Positions 1 through 8,455 of a stretch of DNA of 64,000 nt are shown in pieces. The notes beneath the pieces were generated by a model. The model had not been told where the DNA came from. It searched no databases and saw only the letters and a program-made list of their open reading frames with translations. The stretch covers positions 248,001 through 312,000 of the forward strand of contig NZ_BCZA01000003.1 in the NCBI RefSeq assembly GCF_001598475.1, written 5' to 3'. The position numbers and the translations under genes are program-made. The first letter of the stretch is position 1, and each line of letters starts with the position of its first letter. This stretch comes from Pantoea agglomerans NBRC 102470 (lineage in GTDB: Bacteria; Pseudomonadota; Gammaproteobacteria; Enterobacterales; Enterobacteriaceae).

Positions 1-2112
1 TACGAAATTTTTAACTATTGCTAAACCCATACCAGTCCCGATTTGATCACCTTTAGGGTCTTTCTTCGTGCTAAAACCAGTATCAAATATATGCTTCTCG
101 GTCCCTGGCTCTAAACCGCGCCCACTATCTGAAAATGTAAAAATAATCTTCTTATTAATATTATCTTTTTCAAGAGTGATTTTTATTGTTCTCTCTCCTT
201 CTCTTCTTTCTTCAAGCGCCCACATTGAGTTAGTTAAAAAGTTGATAACTGTGCTCTCCCAATCCATTTGAAAGCCTTTAACATAGAAAGACTCCTCTTC
301 ATCCCAATTAGTAACTATATCTATTTTGCTTTTTTTGAGAGAGTTAGTAAAAACGTCTATGATACTCTTAACTATAGATTTCAGCTCAAGTTTATTCATA
401 TGTCTTTTATCTATTTTCACGTTACTCAATGCAAAACCTGCAAAAGCAGAAATATATTTCAAACTAACATCTAAAGCATCAATTTTCTTTATTGCCTTAA
501 CCCTGTCAATTTCCAAATCTTCATTTATTATTCTTCTTAAGACTCTAATGTTAGTTAGAGCCATACTAGATTGCTGTCTCGACTCATGACCTAAAGAAAC
601 TGTTAATATTCCTAGCGAAGCTAAATTTGCCATAGTATCATTGAGTTTTTCCATTTTATCGATAAGCAAAGCTACATCATTATTTTCCTTTTGCTGTTTC
701 TCAACCACCGCAAATAGACTGTTTGCTAATTTAGTCAGCTTTTTCTTATCTAATCTCTTTGAAGACAAATCGTGTTCAATTTTGTTTTTGAGAATATCGA
801 TTTCTGAAGATGTTTTTTCTGTTCTTTCCTTGATATCTTTTAGTTCAATTTTTGGAGAGGACTCGCTTTGTGACTGTGCTTTCGAAGTTATTTCAATTTC
901 AAATTGTTCAATAACCCTTAAAACGAATGCTCGCATATCAAAAAAAGCTTCATTTTCAATGATGCCCTCACGGTTAGCTTGGTCATTAAGTATTTGATTT
1001 TCAAATCTTGAAATAAACACAGCACCGACAACAACATTAGGACCTATTTTCCACCCCTTATCTTTGATAGCCTCAGGATTTCTAACTTTTCTTAAGCCTA
1101 AGTCCAACCAATCCCCTTTTCCTGTAGGTTCGCCGTATGGTCTAACTCTGAAATTGTCTCTGTAAATCCTAACACCTTGGTTTGCATCTAAAAAATTCCG
1201 TAGTTGCTTTAATTTGAATTGATTATCTTTGGTTGATTCACGAGGTATAAAATATAACTTAAATGATAAAGGTCCACATCTTGGAATATCTCCTCTGTTA
1301 TTAACCCAATCAGGCCAATTTAAAGGAAATTCTATCTCGGGTAGTTCATCCTTATATTTAAACCTGACTAAAAAACTTCCATCTTTATTTAGATTAGCAT
1401 TTGCTTCCCAGCGAGCAAACTTTAATATATCAGATGAATCTAATGACGTTTCATTTTCACCTTCAAATGATAGTTCAACTTTGAAATCCTCTACCTCCCT
1501 AAAAGGTGAAACTAATAACCTAAGTTCTTTTAATAGATCGTCTTTTATATATCCATTCCAATCATCTTTGAGACCAATTAAAATCAATCTCGTTCCACTT
1601 CCGGCAATCAATGCATTACCATATTTATCTGAATATGGAAAAGGGATGGAATGAATCTTATGCTTAATATCAAAAAAACTTTGATTAGTTGACTCGTATC
1701 GTCTCCAATCAACATCTATTTGAAATATTGAGTCATCACTTTCACTCTTAGTTTGAAGAATAACTCTTTTGCATAATCTGTCTATGCCTAATCGACCTAA
1801 GCCTTTTGCACCGGTTAAAACACGACCAGATAGTGAAGTGGCATTGATAGTTTTATTTTCAGTCCCAATTCTCAACCATTTTTCAATAAGTTGATCTAAA
1901 CTCATTCCATTTCCATCATCCTCGATGATCATAGTAGAAACAGGTTTAGTTAAATTAAAAAAAGATAATTTTACATTACTAGCGTCGGCATCATAAGCAT
2001 TTTTGACCAACTCTGATATAGCTGTAGTTGAATTAGATATACTCTCCCGACCTAATTGAAGAGGTAATCGTGATGAAAGATCAAACGATACATTATTAAT
2101 TAGTTTTTTCAT
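1..2112 (-). CDS. Double-GHKL ATPase (MORC/histidine-kinase-like), C-terminus beyond left edge
   Basis: The frame is open for 704 codons from ATG 2112 to base 1 with no stop, so the gene is cut by the window edge. Two Bergerat ATPase modules are visible. The N-terminal one has the N box ELVKNAYDADA (residues 34-44), DDGNGM (65-70) and GAKGLGRLG (101-109), as in MutL/Hsp90/MORC proteins. The C-terminal one is kinase-like, with INFLTNSMWAL (about 623-633), DSGRGL (662-667) and GTGMGLAIV (692-700). A GHESRQ motif (508-513) resembles a phospho-acceptor helix, and residues 410-490 look like coiled coil. The start overlaps the methyltransferase stop by 17 bases, so the two are probably translationally coupled. 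I infer a defence or restriction-type role from the pairing; no nuclease domain is visible in the part present. Confidence 0.85.
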   Translation of the reverse strand, partial: MKKLINNVSFDLSSRLPLQLGRESISNSTTAISELVKNAYDADASNVKLSFFNLTKPVSTMIIEDDGNGMSLDQLIEKWLRIGTENKTINATSLSGRVLTGAKGLGRLGIDRLCKRVILQTKSESDDSIFQIDVDWRRYESTNQSFFDIKHKIHSIPFPYSDKYGNALIAGSGTRLILIGLKDDWNGYIKDDLLKELRLLVSPFREVEDFKVELSFEGENETSLDSSDILKFARWEANANLNKDGSFLVRFKYKDELPEIEFPLNWPDWVNNRGDIPRCGPLSFKLYFIPRESTKDNQFKLKQLRNFLDANQGVRIYRDNFRVRPYGEPTGKGDWLDLGLRKVRNPEAIKDKGWKIGPNVVVGAVFISRFENQILNDQANREGIIENEAFFDMRAFVLRVIEQFEIEITSKAQSQSESSPKIELKDIKERTEKTSSEIDILKNKIEHDLSSKRLDKKKLTKLANSLFAVVEKQQKENNDVALLIDKMEKLNDTMANLASLGILTVSLGHESRQQSSMALTNIRVLRRIINEDLEIDRVKAIKKIDALDVSLKYISAFAGFALSNVKIDKRHMNKLELKSIVKSIIDVFTNSLKKSKIDIVTNWDEEESFYVKGFQMDWESTVINFLTNSMWALEERREGERTIKITLEKDNINKKIIFTFSDSGRGLEPGTEKHIFDTGFSTKKDPKGDQIGTGMGLAIVKNFV

Positions 2113-3397
2113 TTTCTTTACCCAATTCAAAAGGGATTGTTGATAAAGACTTTACAGTTAAGTGACGGCATCTAATGGTTTCATTCAAATAAGAATTTAC
2201 GAAATCGCTTTTCAAAAATGACAATAACTCGGTACAATCTTGAACCTTTCCAGATATCGGCTTAACAACAAGTAAATGATTTTCAATATAGACACTTTCT
2301 GTGCCTGTAACTAACTGAGATGAAGCTCTAAATTTGTCTTTAGGTGAAGATGTTCGCTTCACGATTAAAAATGGTGGTTTAATGGCTAAACTTTTATGCA
2401 TTCTTAGTTCTTTTATCTCACGGCTGTCTATAGTTGACCAAGGAATTACAGATCGTGGGTATATGTATTTATTACTCTCTCCCTCACACTTATCACGATA
2501 TGGCACAACCTTTCCAACAGACACTTTAAAATAATTTGATATTCTTTTTATTTCATTATTATCGTAAATTTTTGACCATGCAATACTGTTATTACTATTG
2601 ACTATCCCGTTAATGATGAAAACATCTACATTGGTTTTTTTATCAAATCTTCCCTTTATATATATTTCTGCCCGTAATGATTTTTCGACAGCACTTCGCC
2701 ATTTTTCGTATCTAGTCCCAGTCCTTAAAACATCAGGAAGTATAGCTACGATCTGTGTTCCTTGTTTACATTGTGTCATAAACTTGTCAACGAAAACTGC
2801 CGCTAAATTGACTTTCCCACCTTTCCAATGATTATATTCCGCTAGTTTCTCTTGATTATATGGAGGATTCATCAGTATATGAGTATAAACACTCATGTCA
2901 TAATCGTTTTTGAGAGAATCATAACATTTTATATTTTTAAGAATTTTAGTGTAATGTTCTAAACAATGCCCCTCAAAAAAAGCCCCTCGTTTAATAGCCT
3001 CAAAAACGATTCGTATTTGTGTTGCCTCTATAAAATTCTGATGTAGATCAAAGCCATGCAAAAAACCATTCCAATAATACAAAGTGTCACTTAAACTTCC
3101 GTATACATTTAATTTTGTTGTCAAACAAACTAAAAGGTTACCGACACCACATGCAGGATCTAATACCGAAAAATTATCCGAATTTATATCGAGAAAACTT
3201 AGGCATTCAAATGCTAATTCATCTCCAGTAAAAAAAACACCATTTTTTCTTAAAGAATTTATCGACTCGTTTGAACGCAAATACTCCTGAGCGGAAAGCA
3301 ATACACTCAATTCCTGATCGATATAATTAACATCTTTATTTTTAAATCTCTCAAAAATGAATTTCAGTTTTAAATTATATTCATTTAAACCAATCAT
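2096..3397 (-). CDS. N6-adenine DNA methyltransferase
   Basis: This 433-residue protein has the motifs of a class I SAM-dependent adenine methyltransferase: GVFFTGDELAF (motif X-like, 53-63), DPACGVG (motif I, 80-86), FDL (116-118) and the catalytic NPPY (177-180). Motif I precedes NPPY, as in gamma-class enzymes. The C-terminal part (about 260-433) resembles a target-recognition domain of the TaqI/Eco57I kind and ends in a segment typical of type II/IIG enzymes. No endonuclease motif is visible. It is the first gene of a pair with the double-GHKL ATPase. In known restriction or phage-exclusion systems the methylase marks self DNA; that role here is inferred. Confidence 0.85.
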   Translation of the reverse strand: MIGLNEYNLKLKFIFERFKNKDVNYIDQELSVLLSAQEYLRSNESINSLRKNGVFFTGDELAFECLSFLDINSDNFSVLDPACGVGNLLVCLTTKLNVYGSLSDTLYYWNGFLHGFDLHQNFIEATQIRIVFEAIKRGAFFEGHCLEHYTKILKNIKCYDSLKNDYDMSVYTHILMNPPYNQEKLAEYNHWKGGKVNLAAVFVDKFMTQCKQGTQIVAILPDVLRTGTRYEKWRSAVEKSLRAEIYIKGRFDKKTNVDVFIINGIVNSNNSIAWSKIYDNNEIKRISNYFKVSVGKVVPYRDKCEGESNKYIYPRSVIPWSTIDSREIKELRMHKSLAIKPPFLIVKRTSSPKDKFRASSQLVTGTESVYIENHLLVVKPISGKVQDCTELLSFLKSDFVNSYLNETIRCRHLTVKSLSTIPFELGKENEKTN

Positions 3398-3511
3398 ATT
3401 AACTCACAAAAAATTTTTCGCTAATACACTATATCAAAAAAAAACACAAATGAAAAGAAAGCGTTATAGTGTTTCTCACTGGCAATCTTTTCTAATCGCT
3501 TTAATTAAAAG

Positions 3512-3550
3512 CAAGGGCTAACTCAGCGAAGCTGAGTTCCCCTTGTTTTT
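3512..3550. other. Long hairpin, candidate oriT or terminator
   Basis: Arms CAAGGG (3512-3517) and AACTCAG (3520-3526) pair with CTGAGTT (3532-3538) and CCCTTG (3540-3545), followed by five T. It lies between two divergent genes, so neither strand has an obvious transcript to terminate here. Being about 140 bases before mobC, it fits the secondary structure commonly found at a transfer origin. The nic site was not identified. Confidence 0.5.
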
Positions 3551-3607
3551 CTTCCTTGTAGTCAGAAAAAGAAAACCAAGTCAAAATCTGAAGCTAAAGC
3601 TAAAGCA

Positions 3608-3636
3608 TTGACACAATTGCATATTATGATATTCAT
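3608..3636 (+). promoter_or_regulatory. Possible mob operon promoter
   Basis: TTGACA at 3608-3613 is a perfect -35 hexamer. A weaker -10 (TATTCA or ATTCAT, 3630-3636) follows after 16-17 bases, about 55 bases before the mobC start. The next downstream genes are mobC and the relaxase. Confidence 0.4.
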
Positions 3637-3688
3637 TTATACATAGCATACGGACTTGCTATAAACCACATAATCAAAAGGAGTTGAT

Positions 3689-4081
3689 ATGGAAAAATTT
3701 AATAATATATTTGATGACGAGTTTCCTTCGTCATTCAGTGATGATCCAAAAGCAAAGAAGCTACCACCTAACCGCATCCGCAAGCATACAGTAACGGTTC
3801 GTCTTAACGATTTTGAACTCAAGCAAATAAACGATTTGAGGAACCAGGCAAGCAAAAGTTGTTGGCTGAGAAGCTCAGCTCTTCAGCAATTGCCACCATC
3901 TGTCCCTGAGATAAATCGTGAAGCCTGGCACCAACTGACGGCTTCATTGCAGAAGCTCAACGACCTTACATCTTTCCTCAGTCGTAGAGGAACAGATGCT
4001 CAGCCTCTATCCCAAGAAGTTAATGCACTAAAAGTGAAGCTGTCGCATGTAAGAGATGCTCTGCTGAAATTAAATGAGTAA
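3689..4081 (+). CDS. mobC: MobC-like relaxosome accessory protein
   Basis: This 130-residue basic protein contains a ribbon-helix-helix-like segment (TVTVRLNDFELKQINDL, about 35-51), followed by a helical region with LSRRGTD. This is the usual form of MobC accessory proteins, which bind oriT and help the relaxase open the DNA strands. An AAAGGAG ribosome site lies just before the ATG. The relaxase gene starts nine bases after its stop, the usual mobCA order. The family is assigned from its sequence pattern and its neighbour. Confidence 0.75.
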   Translation: MEKFNNIFDDEFPSSFSDDPKAKKLPPNRIRKHTVTVRLNDFELKQINDLRNQASKSCWLRSSALQQLPPSVPEINREAWHQLTASLQKLNDLTSFLSRRGTDAQPLSQEVNALKVKLSHVRDALLKLNE

Positions 4082-4090
4082 AGATCCTGT

Positions 4091-5197
4091 ATGAAGGGAA
4101 TGAACAGGATTCGCCGGGGTAAGAACTTTCATGGTGTCGTCTCATATGCTCTTTCCCCTGCTCCTCATCACTCCACCCCTCCTGTTCTGATAGGAGGTAA
4201 CCTTGTAGGCATTACAGTGGAGGAGTTAACAGCAGAGTTCGCTAAAACTCAGCAACTGAGAAAGGATGTTGAGAAAGCTGTATGGCATAACTCGCTACGA
4301 TTACCGAAGGGCGATTCATTAACCAATGAGCACTGGAAGCTCATTGCCGACGATTACATGAAGCGGATGGGTTTCTCAGATACTCATCTCCGATGTTATG
4401 TTCTGCATGATGACGAAGTTGGTCAACACATACATATCATTGCTTCCCGTATAAACATTTTAAACGGCCAGCTTTACTTGGGCAGGAACGAGAACCTTAA
4501 GAGCACTCGTATCATCCAGGAGCTTGAAAAAGATCATCAGCTCACTCGAACCAAAGGTCCTTCACCTTCTAAACCGCCCCAGAAGCATAAGAAGCTCACT
4601 CGTAACGAAGAAATGATGGAAGTAAGGACCGGAGAGAAAGCTTCTAAGAGAGTGATTCAGGAAGCTATAGATGCGGTTTTGGTCTTCTTCAATGAAATCA
4701 CTATCGAGGACTTTATAAATGCCCTGCAAAAGCAAAGTATTACTGCGATAGCGAATATTGCATCGACTGGAAAGATGAACGGTTTCTCGTTTGAATACGG
4801 TGGTTTCACATTCAAGGCATCACAGCTTGGAAAAGCATATGGTTGGTCAAACCTGAGCAACCGAATCGTCTCCAGCCCATTACAAGCAGAATCTGTCTTA
4901 AATGTAACGGTTGCAGATAATGAAAGCCTGGTAAGTTCTACTGAAGTCCAACATTCGATTAACTTGCCATCATATAGCTCAAACTCGAACGAACACAGCA
5001 TACCTCGCTGGTTACAGTGGATACCTTACCTTAACGAGCTTGTATCCCATTTAAAGACTATTGGTTCAACGATACTCAAACCCATAAAAGGAAAAGTTAC
5101 CATCCACGTAATTCACACTGTAAGTCCAGAATCCAGAGAGATACTAGAAGAAAGTTCGAAAAGTTTAGCGGAAAAACATCTCTTTAAGGTTGCCTAA
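4091..5197 (+). CDS. mobA: Relaxase/mobilization nuclease (MOBP-type MobA)
   Basis: The protein is 368 residues if started at 4091; ATG 4100 is an alternative. The N-terminal half carries the relaxase signature: a tyrosine in GVVSYAL (Y19), a strand WHNSLRLPKGD (65-75), and the metal-binding triad LHDDEVGQHIHIIASR (105-120) with H106, H113 and H115. These enzymes nick one strand at oriT, stay bound to the 5' end and lead it into a conjugation pore. The C-terminal half shows no recognised helicase or primase domain, and 368 residues is short for the family. With MobC it makes the island mobilizable by a helper plasmid or ICE. Confidence 0.88.
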   Translation: MKGMNRIRRGKNFHGVVSYALSPAPHHSTPPVLIGGNLVGITVEELTAEFAKTQQLRKDVEKAVWHNSLRLPKGDSLTNEHWKLIADDYMKRMGFSDTHLRCYVLHDDEVGQHIHIIASRINILNGQLYLGRNENLKSTRIIQELEKDHQLTRTKGPSPSKPPQKHKKLTRNEEMMEVRTGEKASKRVIQEAIDAVLVFFNEITIEDFINALQKQSITAIANIASTGKMNGFSFEYGGFTFKASQLGKAYGWSNLSNRIVSSPLQAESVLNVTVADNESLVSSTEVQHSINLPSYSSNSNEHSIPRWLQWIPYLNELVSHLKTIGSTILKPIKGKVTIHVIHTVSPESREILEESSKSLAEKHLFKVA

Positions 5198-5278
5198 AAG
5201 ATCTAGTTTTCAGCAAGTTAAATGGCTTAACAAAACATAAATTCGCAAAAAATTTCATTTCAATTCAAATTGATAGAT

Positions 5279-5298
5279 AAAAACGATCGATCGTTTTT
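5279..5298. repeat. 20-base perfect palindrome with CGATCGATCG core
   Basis: Five A, CGATCGATCG and five T read the same on both strands. A second palindrome with the same ten-base core lies 46 bases downstream. Both lie between the relaxase and the next gene. They could be operator half-pairs or a protein-binding origin element; the sequence does not decide. Confidence 0.7.
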
Positions 5299-5344
5299 AC
5301 TGATCAATTAACTTTATATGATAGTTAATGGCTATCAATGTGAT

Positions 5345-5356
5345 CCGATCGATCGG
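5345..5356. repeat. 12-base palindrome CCGATCGATCGG
   Basis: It shares the CGATCGATCG core with the palindrome at 5279-5298 but has C/G outer bases. It lies about 140 bases before the ATG of the following membrane-protein gene. Two identical cores in a 78-base stretch suggest a cooperative binding site. Confidence 0.65.
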
Positions 5357-5493
5357 TATAAATGATTTGCTAGAACTTATTTCTAAGTCGTAATGTAACT
5401 TCAAACGAAGAGACATAGCACACTGATTTATCAGCAAAATAGCTGATGGATAATTGCGCCTCTAATCCAGCAAACCTCATGAAGGACCTTTGC

Positions 5494-6078
5494 ATGACAG
5501 CAATGACTGAAGTTAAGCAACCAAACTTTTTAATGATGAAACGAGTATGGATTGCTATTGCTCTACCATTGACCATTTTCTATTTCTCAGGTATTCAAGG
5601 GTTGATCCAGCTTGCTCTCGTTTGGATTTTCGTAAGCATCATGCTTTTGATGTTTGCATATAAAAAGTTTCGAATTAAGAAATGGAATGCGAGCACCAAA
5701 GATGTTTTCGGAGAGTCGGACGGCATGTGGAGTCATGAGTTCGGTCCTACCGCCATGAGACTTGATGAGAAGCGAAAATTGATCCATCTCAGAGAAGGCA
5801 ATAAGCAAAAGACCTATCCATTCGAGGCAGTTAAAGAATGGCGATACAATTTGTCTACAACGAGAGAACGAGTTGGTATCAACAAAGAACTCGACCGCAC
5901 TCATGATTTCAGTGAATCGGGCTTTTACATCTCAGTAGACGATGTTCAGTATCCAGAATGGAGAGTAATGTTCTTCCCTCAAAAGGGTGACTTCAACTCA
6001 CAGGAAGGTATACGTGATACGGAACTGCAACTTAAGCGGTGGATGCATGTTTTTGATAAAATCATTAATAGAAAATAG
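5494..6078 (+). CDS. Membrane-anchored protein, probable DUF4755 family
   Basis: The start at ATG 5494 is preferred because AAGGA (5482-5486) stands seven bases before it; it gives 194 residues. Two adjacent hydrophobic segments (about residues 15-55) form a hairpin anchor. A soluble domain follows, with GESDGMWSHEFG, the hydrophilic strand segment KTYPFEAVKEW, and a late W-R-V-F motif. The pattern resembles DUF4755 proteins, a family without known function; this naming is from memory. It follows the relaxase but sits behind the palindrome pair, so it may have its own control. Confidence 0.65.
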   Translation: MTAMTEVKQPNFLMMKRVWIAIALPLTIFYFSGIQGLIQLALVWIFVSIMLLMFAYKKFRIKKWNASTKDVFGESDGMWSHEFGPTAMRLDEKRKLIHLREGNKQKTYPFEAVKEWRYNLSTTRERVGINKELDRTHDFSESGFYISVDDVQYPEWRVMFFPQKGDFNSQEGIRDTELQLKRWMHVFDKIINRK

Positions 6079-6101
6079 CACTGTTTAACTATCATAAAAA
6101 T

Positions 6102-6119
6102 GCCAGCTTAAATGCTGGC
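6102..6119 (+). terminator. Short hairpin after the membrane-protein gene
   Basis: GCCAGC and GCTGGC flank a TTAAAT loop and are followed by TTTATAT. The stem is only six base pairs, so it is a weak intrinsic terminator for the plus-strand mob region. Confidence 0.5.
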
Positions 6120-6557
6120 TTTATATAGGGTCAGATCTCATTAAAAATAAAGCTTGGTTTATAGTAAGACCAATCCGTTTTGTATTAACTTTTTTCCCAG
6201 CACTTGCCCCCCTGATCTAAATTGTTTAATTGACATATTAACTTTCCTATAATCAGTAGCTAATTTCTCCTGCATATCTTATACAATCAACTTAATAGCA
6301 ATATCTGGCTACAACTCTATATTCAGCACTAATGCAATCCTGATAATAAATGTATGTGCAGCCAAACTAACAAGCCGAAGGATACAGTATTCGGAAGAAT
6401 GATATCGTTCGTTAGCTAAAATCTGCTTATATCAGAGGGTTAATCAAGTGGCAGGTGGCAGGAAAAGTGAGTGATTAGCTGTAAATAAATAAAAAATGGC
6501 CCGTTCCCCCCTTAAAGTAGTCAAAGAAATTGTTCGGTTTGAAAAATTTAAGTTTTA
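6120..6557. other. Gene-free AT-rich stretch
   Basis: No open frame with a ribosome site, no RNA gene and no strong repeat was found on either strand. It separates the plus-strand mobilization genes from the minus-strand toxin-antitoxin pair and so contains two 3' ends. Confidence 0.5.
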
Positions 6558-7070
6558 CTATGGGAAGACCCGATGCTCTCTGTCCAGCATAACCAAGAAG
6601 AAAGCAGATTGAGATTGGAACCCATGAACCCTTAGCTTATCATTAATTCTCAGTTCGAAAAAAGCCAGTTCAGGATCAATTAAAGATTGAACTTTTTTTA
6701 TCGTTTCTTTACCTGATTTCATTTCAGATAAATGGTATTTAGTGTATCCAAATCCAGTTTTGTTTCCGACTTTCCCCCCAGTCTCATAGATATTTCCCCA
6801 CGTATAGTTGGACAATTTTTTAACAAAAGTGGAAAATTGCTTTAACTCTTCTTTTTTCCAGTCAGAAAAACATTCCCAGTCATCCTGAAAATATTTCAAA
6901 ATAACATAAGGTTTTTTGTCAATAATCTTCTCTCTGAGACCGTCTCTCTTAATTGATGGAAAATCAAAAATCTTCTTTTCAAGATCTGTAACATATGAAG
7001 AGTCTGAATTTACAAGAGACTCTTTATTTATTGTATCACGAGGAATATTCCTATTTCCTTTTTTAGCCAA
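6558..7070 (-). CDS. Probable toxin of a Panacea-type toxin-antitoxin pair
   Basis: This 170-residue protein starts four bases after the stop of a Panacea-domain gene. In the known Panacea systems that gene neutralizes a partner encoded beside it. The N-terminal 90 residues are charged and lack a known motif. The C-terminal part (about 130-170), with LRINDKLRVHGFQ and FFLVMLDREHRVF, has the beta-rich look of RelE/HigB-like RNA interferases, but I cannot confirm the fold or catalytic residues. The toxin role is inferred from the pairing and the sequence is not a family I recognise. Confidence 0.6.
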   Translation of the reverse strand: MAKKGNRNIPRDTINKESLVNSDSSYVTDLEKKIFDFPSIKRDGLREKIIDKKPYVILKYFQDDWECFSDWKKEELKQFSTFVKKLSNYTWGNIYETGGKVGNKTGFGYTKYHLSEMKSGKETIKKVQSLIDPELAFFELRINDKLRVHGFQSQSAFFLVMLDREHRVFP

Positions 7071-7074
7071 GATT

Positions 7075-7536
7075 TCACATCCCGTATTTAGTTTTGAAAA
7101 ATGACTTGATTTCTGTCTTAGGCATTACTTTTTCACAGCGTTGCTCAGGCTCAAATCCTTCGCGAGCTTTGATCCACGGCTGATCACCGTGTGTCATTCT
7201 TTCAAGTGTTTTGGCAGGCAATTCACCATAAGAGTCAATAACTTGAATCAAAACACTTTCGGTTTTTTTTGAAAATTTAGGCAATTTTTTATCTTTAGGA
7301 ACAGGTAAAGTGTTCCAACCATGTTCTTTATAAGTATGAAAAATTTCAGGAACAACAGGTCCATGCGCCCAAGCTTGTATTTTTTCTTTAAACAACTCAG
7401 AGTCGTTGAGAACTTGATGCCAAGCTTCAGCATAATAAAGAAGTTTTTGAATTTTTAAGTGTGTTACAACATCGCCTGATTCAGCAAACTTGTGAATAAA
7501 CCAAGTAGCAACATCTTTAGCACTATAAACTTTCAT
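7075..7536 (-). CDS. Panacea (DUF4065/SocA-like) antitoxin
   Basis: This 153-residue protein shows the family hallmarks LKIQKLLYYAEAW (27-39) and AWAHGPVVPEI (55-65), then a helical C-terminus with a conserved DQPW. Panacea domains are described as versatile antitoxin domains that bind and neutralize many unrelated toxins; the founding relative SocA is a proteolytic adaptor. The gene comes first in the operon, as antitoxins usually do, and has a near-consensus promoter upstream. The toxin gene follows after four bases. Confidence 0.85.
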   Translation of the reverse strand: MKVYSAKDVATWFIHKFAESGDVVTHLKIQKLLYYAEAWHQVLNDSELFKEKIQAWAHGPVVPEIFHTYKEHGWNTLPVPKDKKLPKFSKKTESVLIQVIDSYGELPAKTLERMTHGDQPWIKAREGFEPEQRCEKVMPKTEIKSFFKTKYGM

Positions 7537-7573
7537 TTCATCACCTACAATGTATTTTTAATTATCATCTATA

Positions 7574-7601
7574 ATTATAACAAAAACACTTGAGTAGTCA
7601 A
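7574..7601 (-). promoter_or_regulatory. Promoter of the Panacea toxin-antitoxin operon
   Basis: On the minus strand TTGACT (7601-7596) and TATAAT (7579-7574) are 16 bases apart, about 38 bases before the antitoxin start. The -10 overlaps the ten-base palindrome TATAATTATA (7570-7579), a possible autoregulatory operator. Confidence 0.7.
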
Positions 7602-7885
7602 TTTAATATTCCGTTTAATTCCAACATTAAGCCTGATCACCTCAATTAGGCTTTTATCATACTAAAAGAAAACTAATTTTTTTACGCAATATCTCTTTGC
7701 ACCATCAACAGCAAGCTTAGTATGTTGATCAATAAGGAGCAATTCATATTTTTTTTATTCATAATCAGTTTTTAGGTTCGATAGATTTTAAAGAACATAT
7801 TTAACAATAAATACATAAAATGCAGAACACTGCTGATTTTCCCTATTTCTACAAATTTGTATATCAAAGCTGACAAACGCATTAG

Positions 7886-8386
7886 TTAGTATTGTGAGTA
7901 TTTGATGGTTTTCCTAAATTCATCAACTTTGATCAGTTCACTAGAGGGTTTCCGTTAGTAAGATTCGCCATCAAGACGGTAATGAATGTAGACATCCTGT
8001 ATTTTGGATATGTCCATGAGCCAGTTTGACTTATCTATACAGTTTTCTTATTTTTTCATGCCGTCAAAGCATAGCAAGTAATCATTATTATGATTTAGGA
8101 AAAATGCAGAAATCTTAGGAGCAAGCTTTTGATAATAGATTTAAAAAATCCAATGTGAAAATTTATAATTTTTAGGGTAAGACATGAACTTATCTATATC
8201 ATTATCCCACCACTTGATTTTATCGCTATCAGTGAAAGGCATATTCTTAACTAACAAATTTTCATAAGAGCCAGAACCATTAATGGCAAGGACCTTAAGA
8301 CAATAAAAAAAATAAAAGCATGGTTAGCGGAAAAATTGTAATTTTTTATATTTACTAGTTTCACTACCCATAAAAGTGACTTTCAT
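7886..8386 (-). pseudogene. Decayed gene of unknown function
   Basis: Minus-strand reading from ATG 8386 gives stretches of protein-like sequence in two frames, broken by in-frame stops at 8142-8144, 8048-8050 and 7955-7957 and by frame changes, one near the poly-T run around 8101. Recognisable stretches include VLAINGSGSYENLL, IKWWDNDIDKFMSYP, NDYLLCFDGMKK, WLMDISKIQDVYIHYRLDGE and SELIKVDEFRKTIKYSQY. The mix of aromatic and charged residues is like a real protein rather than noise. I cannot name the family. It explains most of the otherwise gene-free 900 bases upstream of the toxin-antitoxin pair. Confidence 0.55.
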
Positions 8387-8455
8387 GTTATTAAATTTTA
8401 CTCTTATTTGACAAACCTGTGTGCTTTCCAGGCCAGATTCATTAGTATGACAAAG

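Noticed and set aside
68-1654. Several short plus-strand open frames at the left end
   Set aside because: They lie antisense to a 704-codon minus-strand frame with clear ATPase motifs and have no ribosome sites or protein-like composition.
3512-3550. Simple terminator for the methyltransferase operon
   Set aside because: The methyltransferase starts at 3397 and runs away from the hairpin, and the mob genes also start beyond it, so nothing reads into it.
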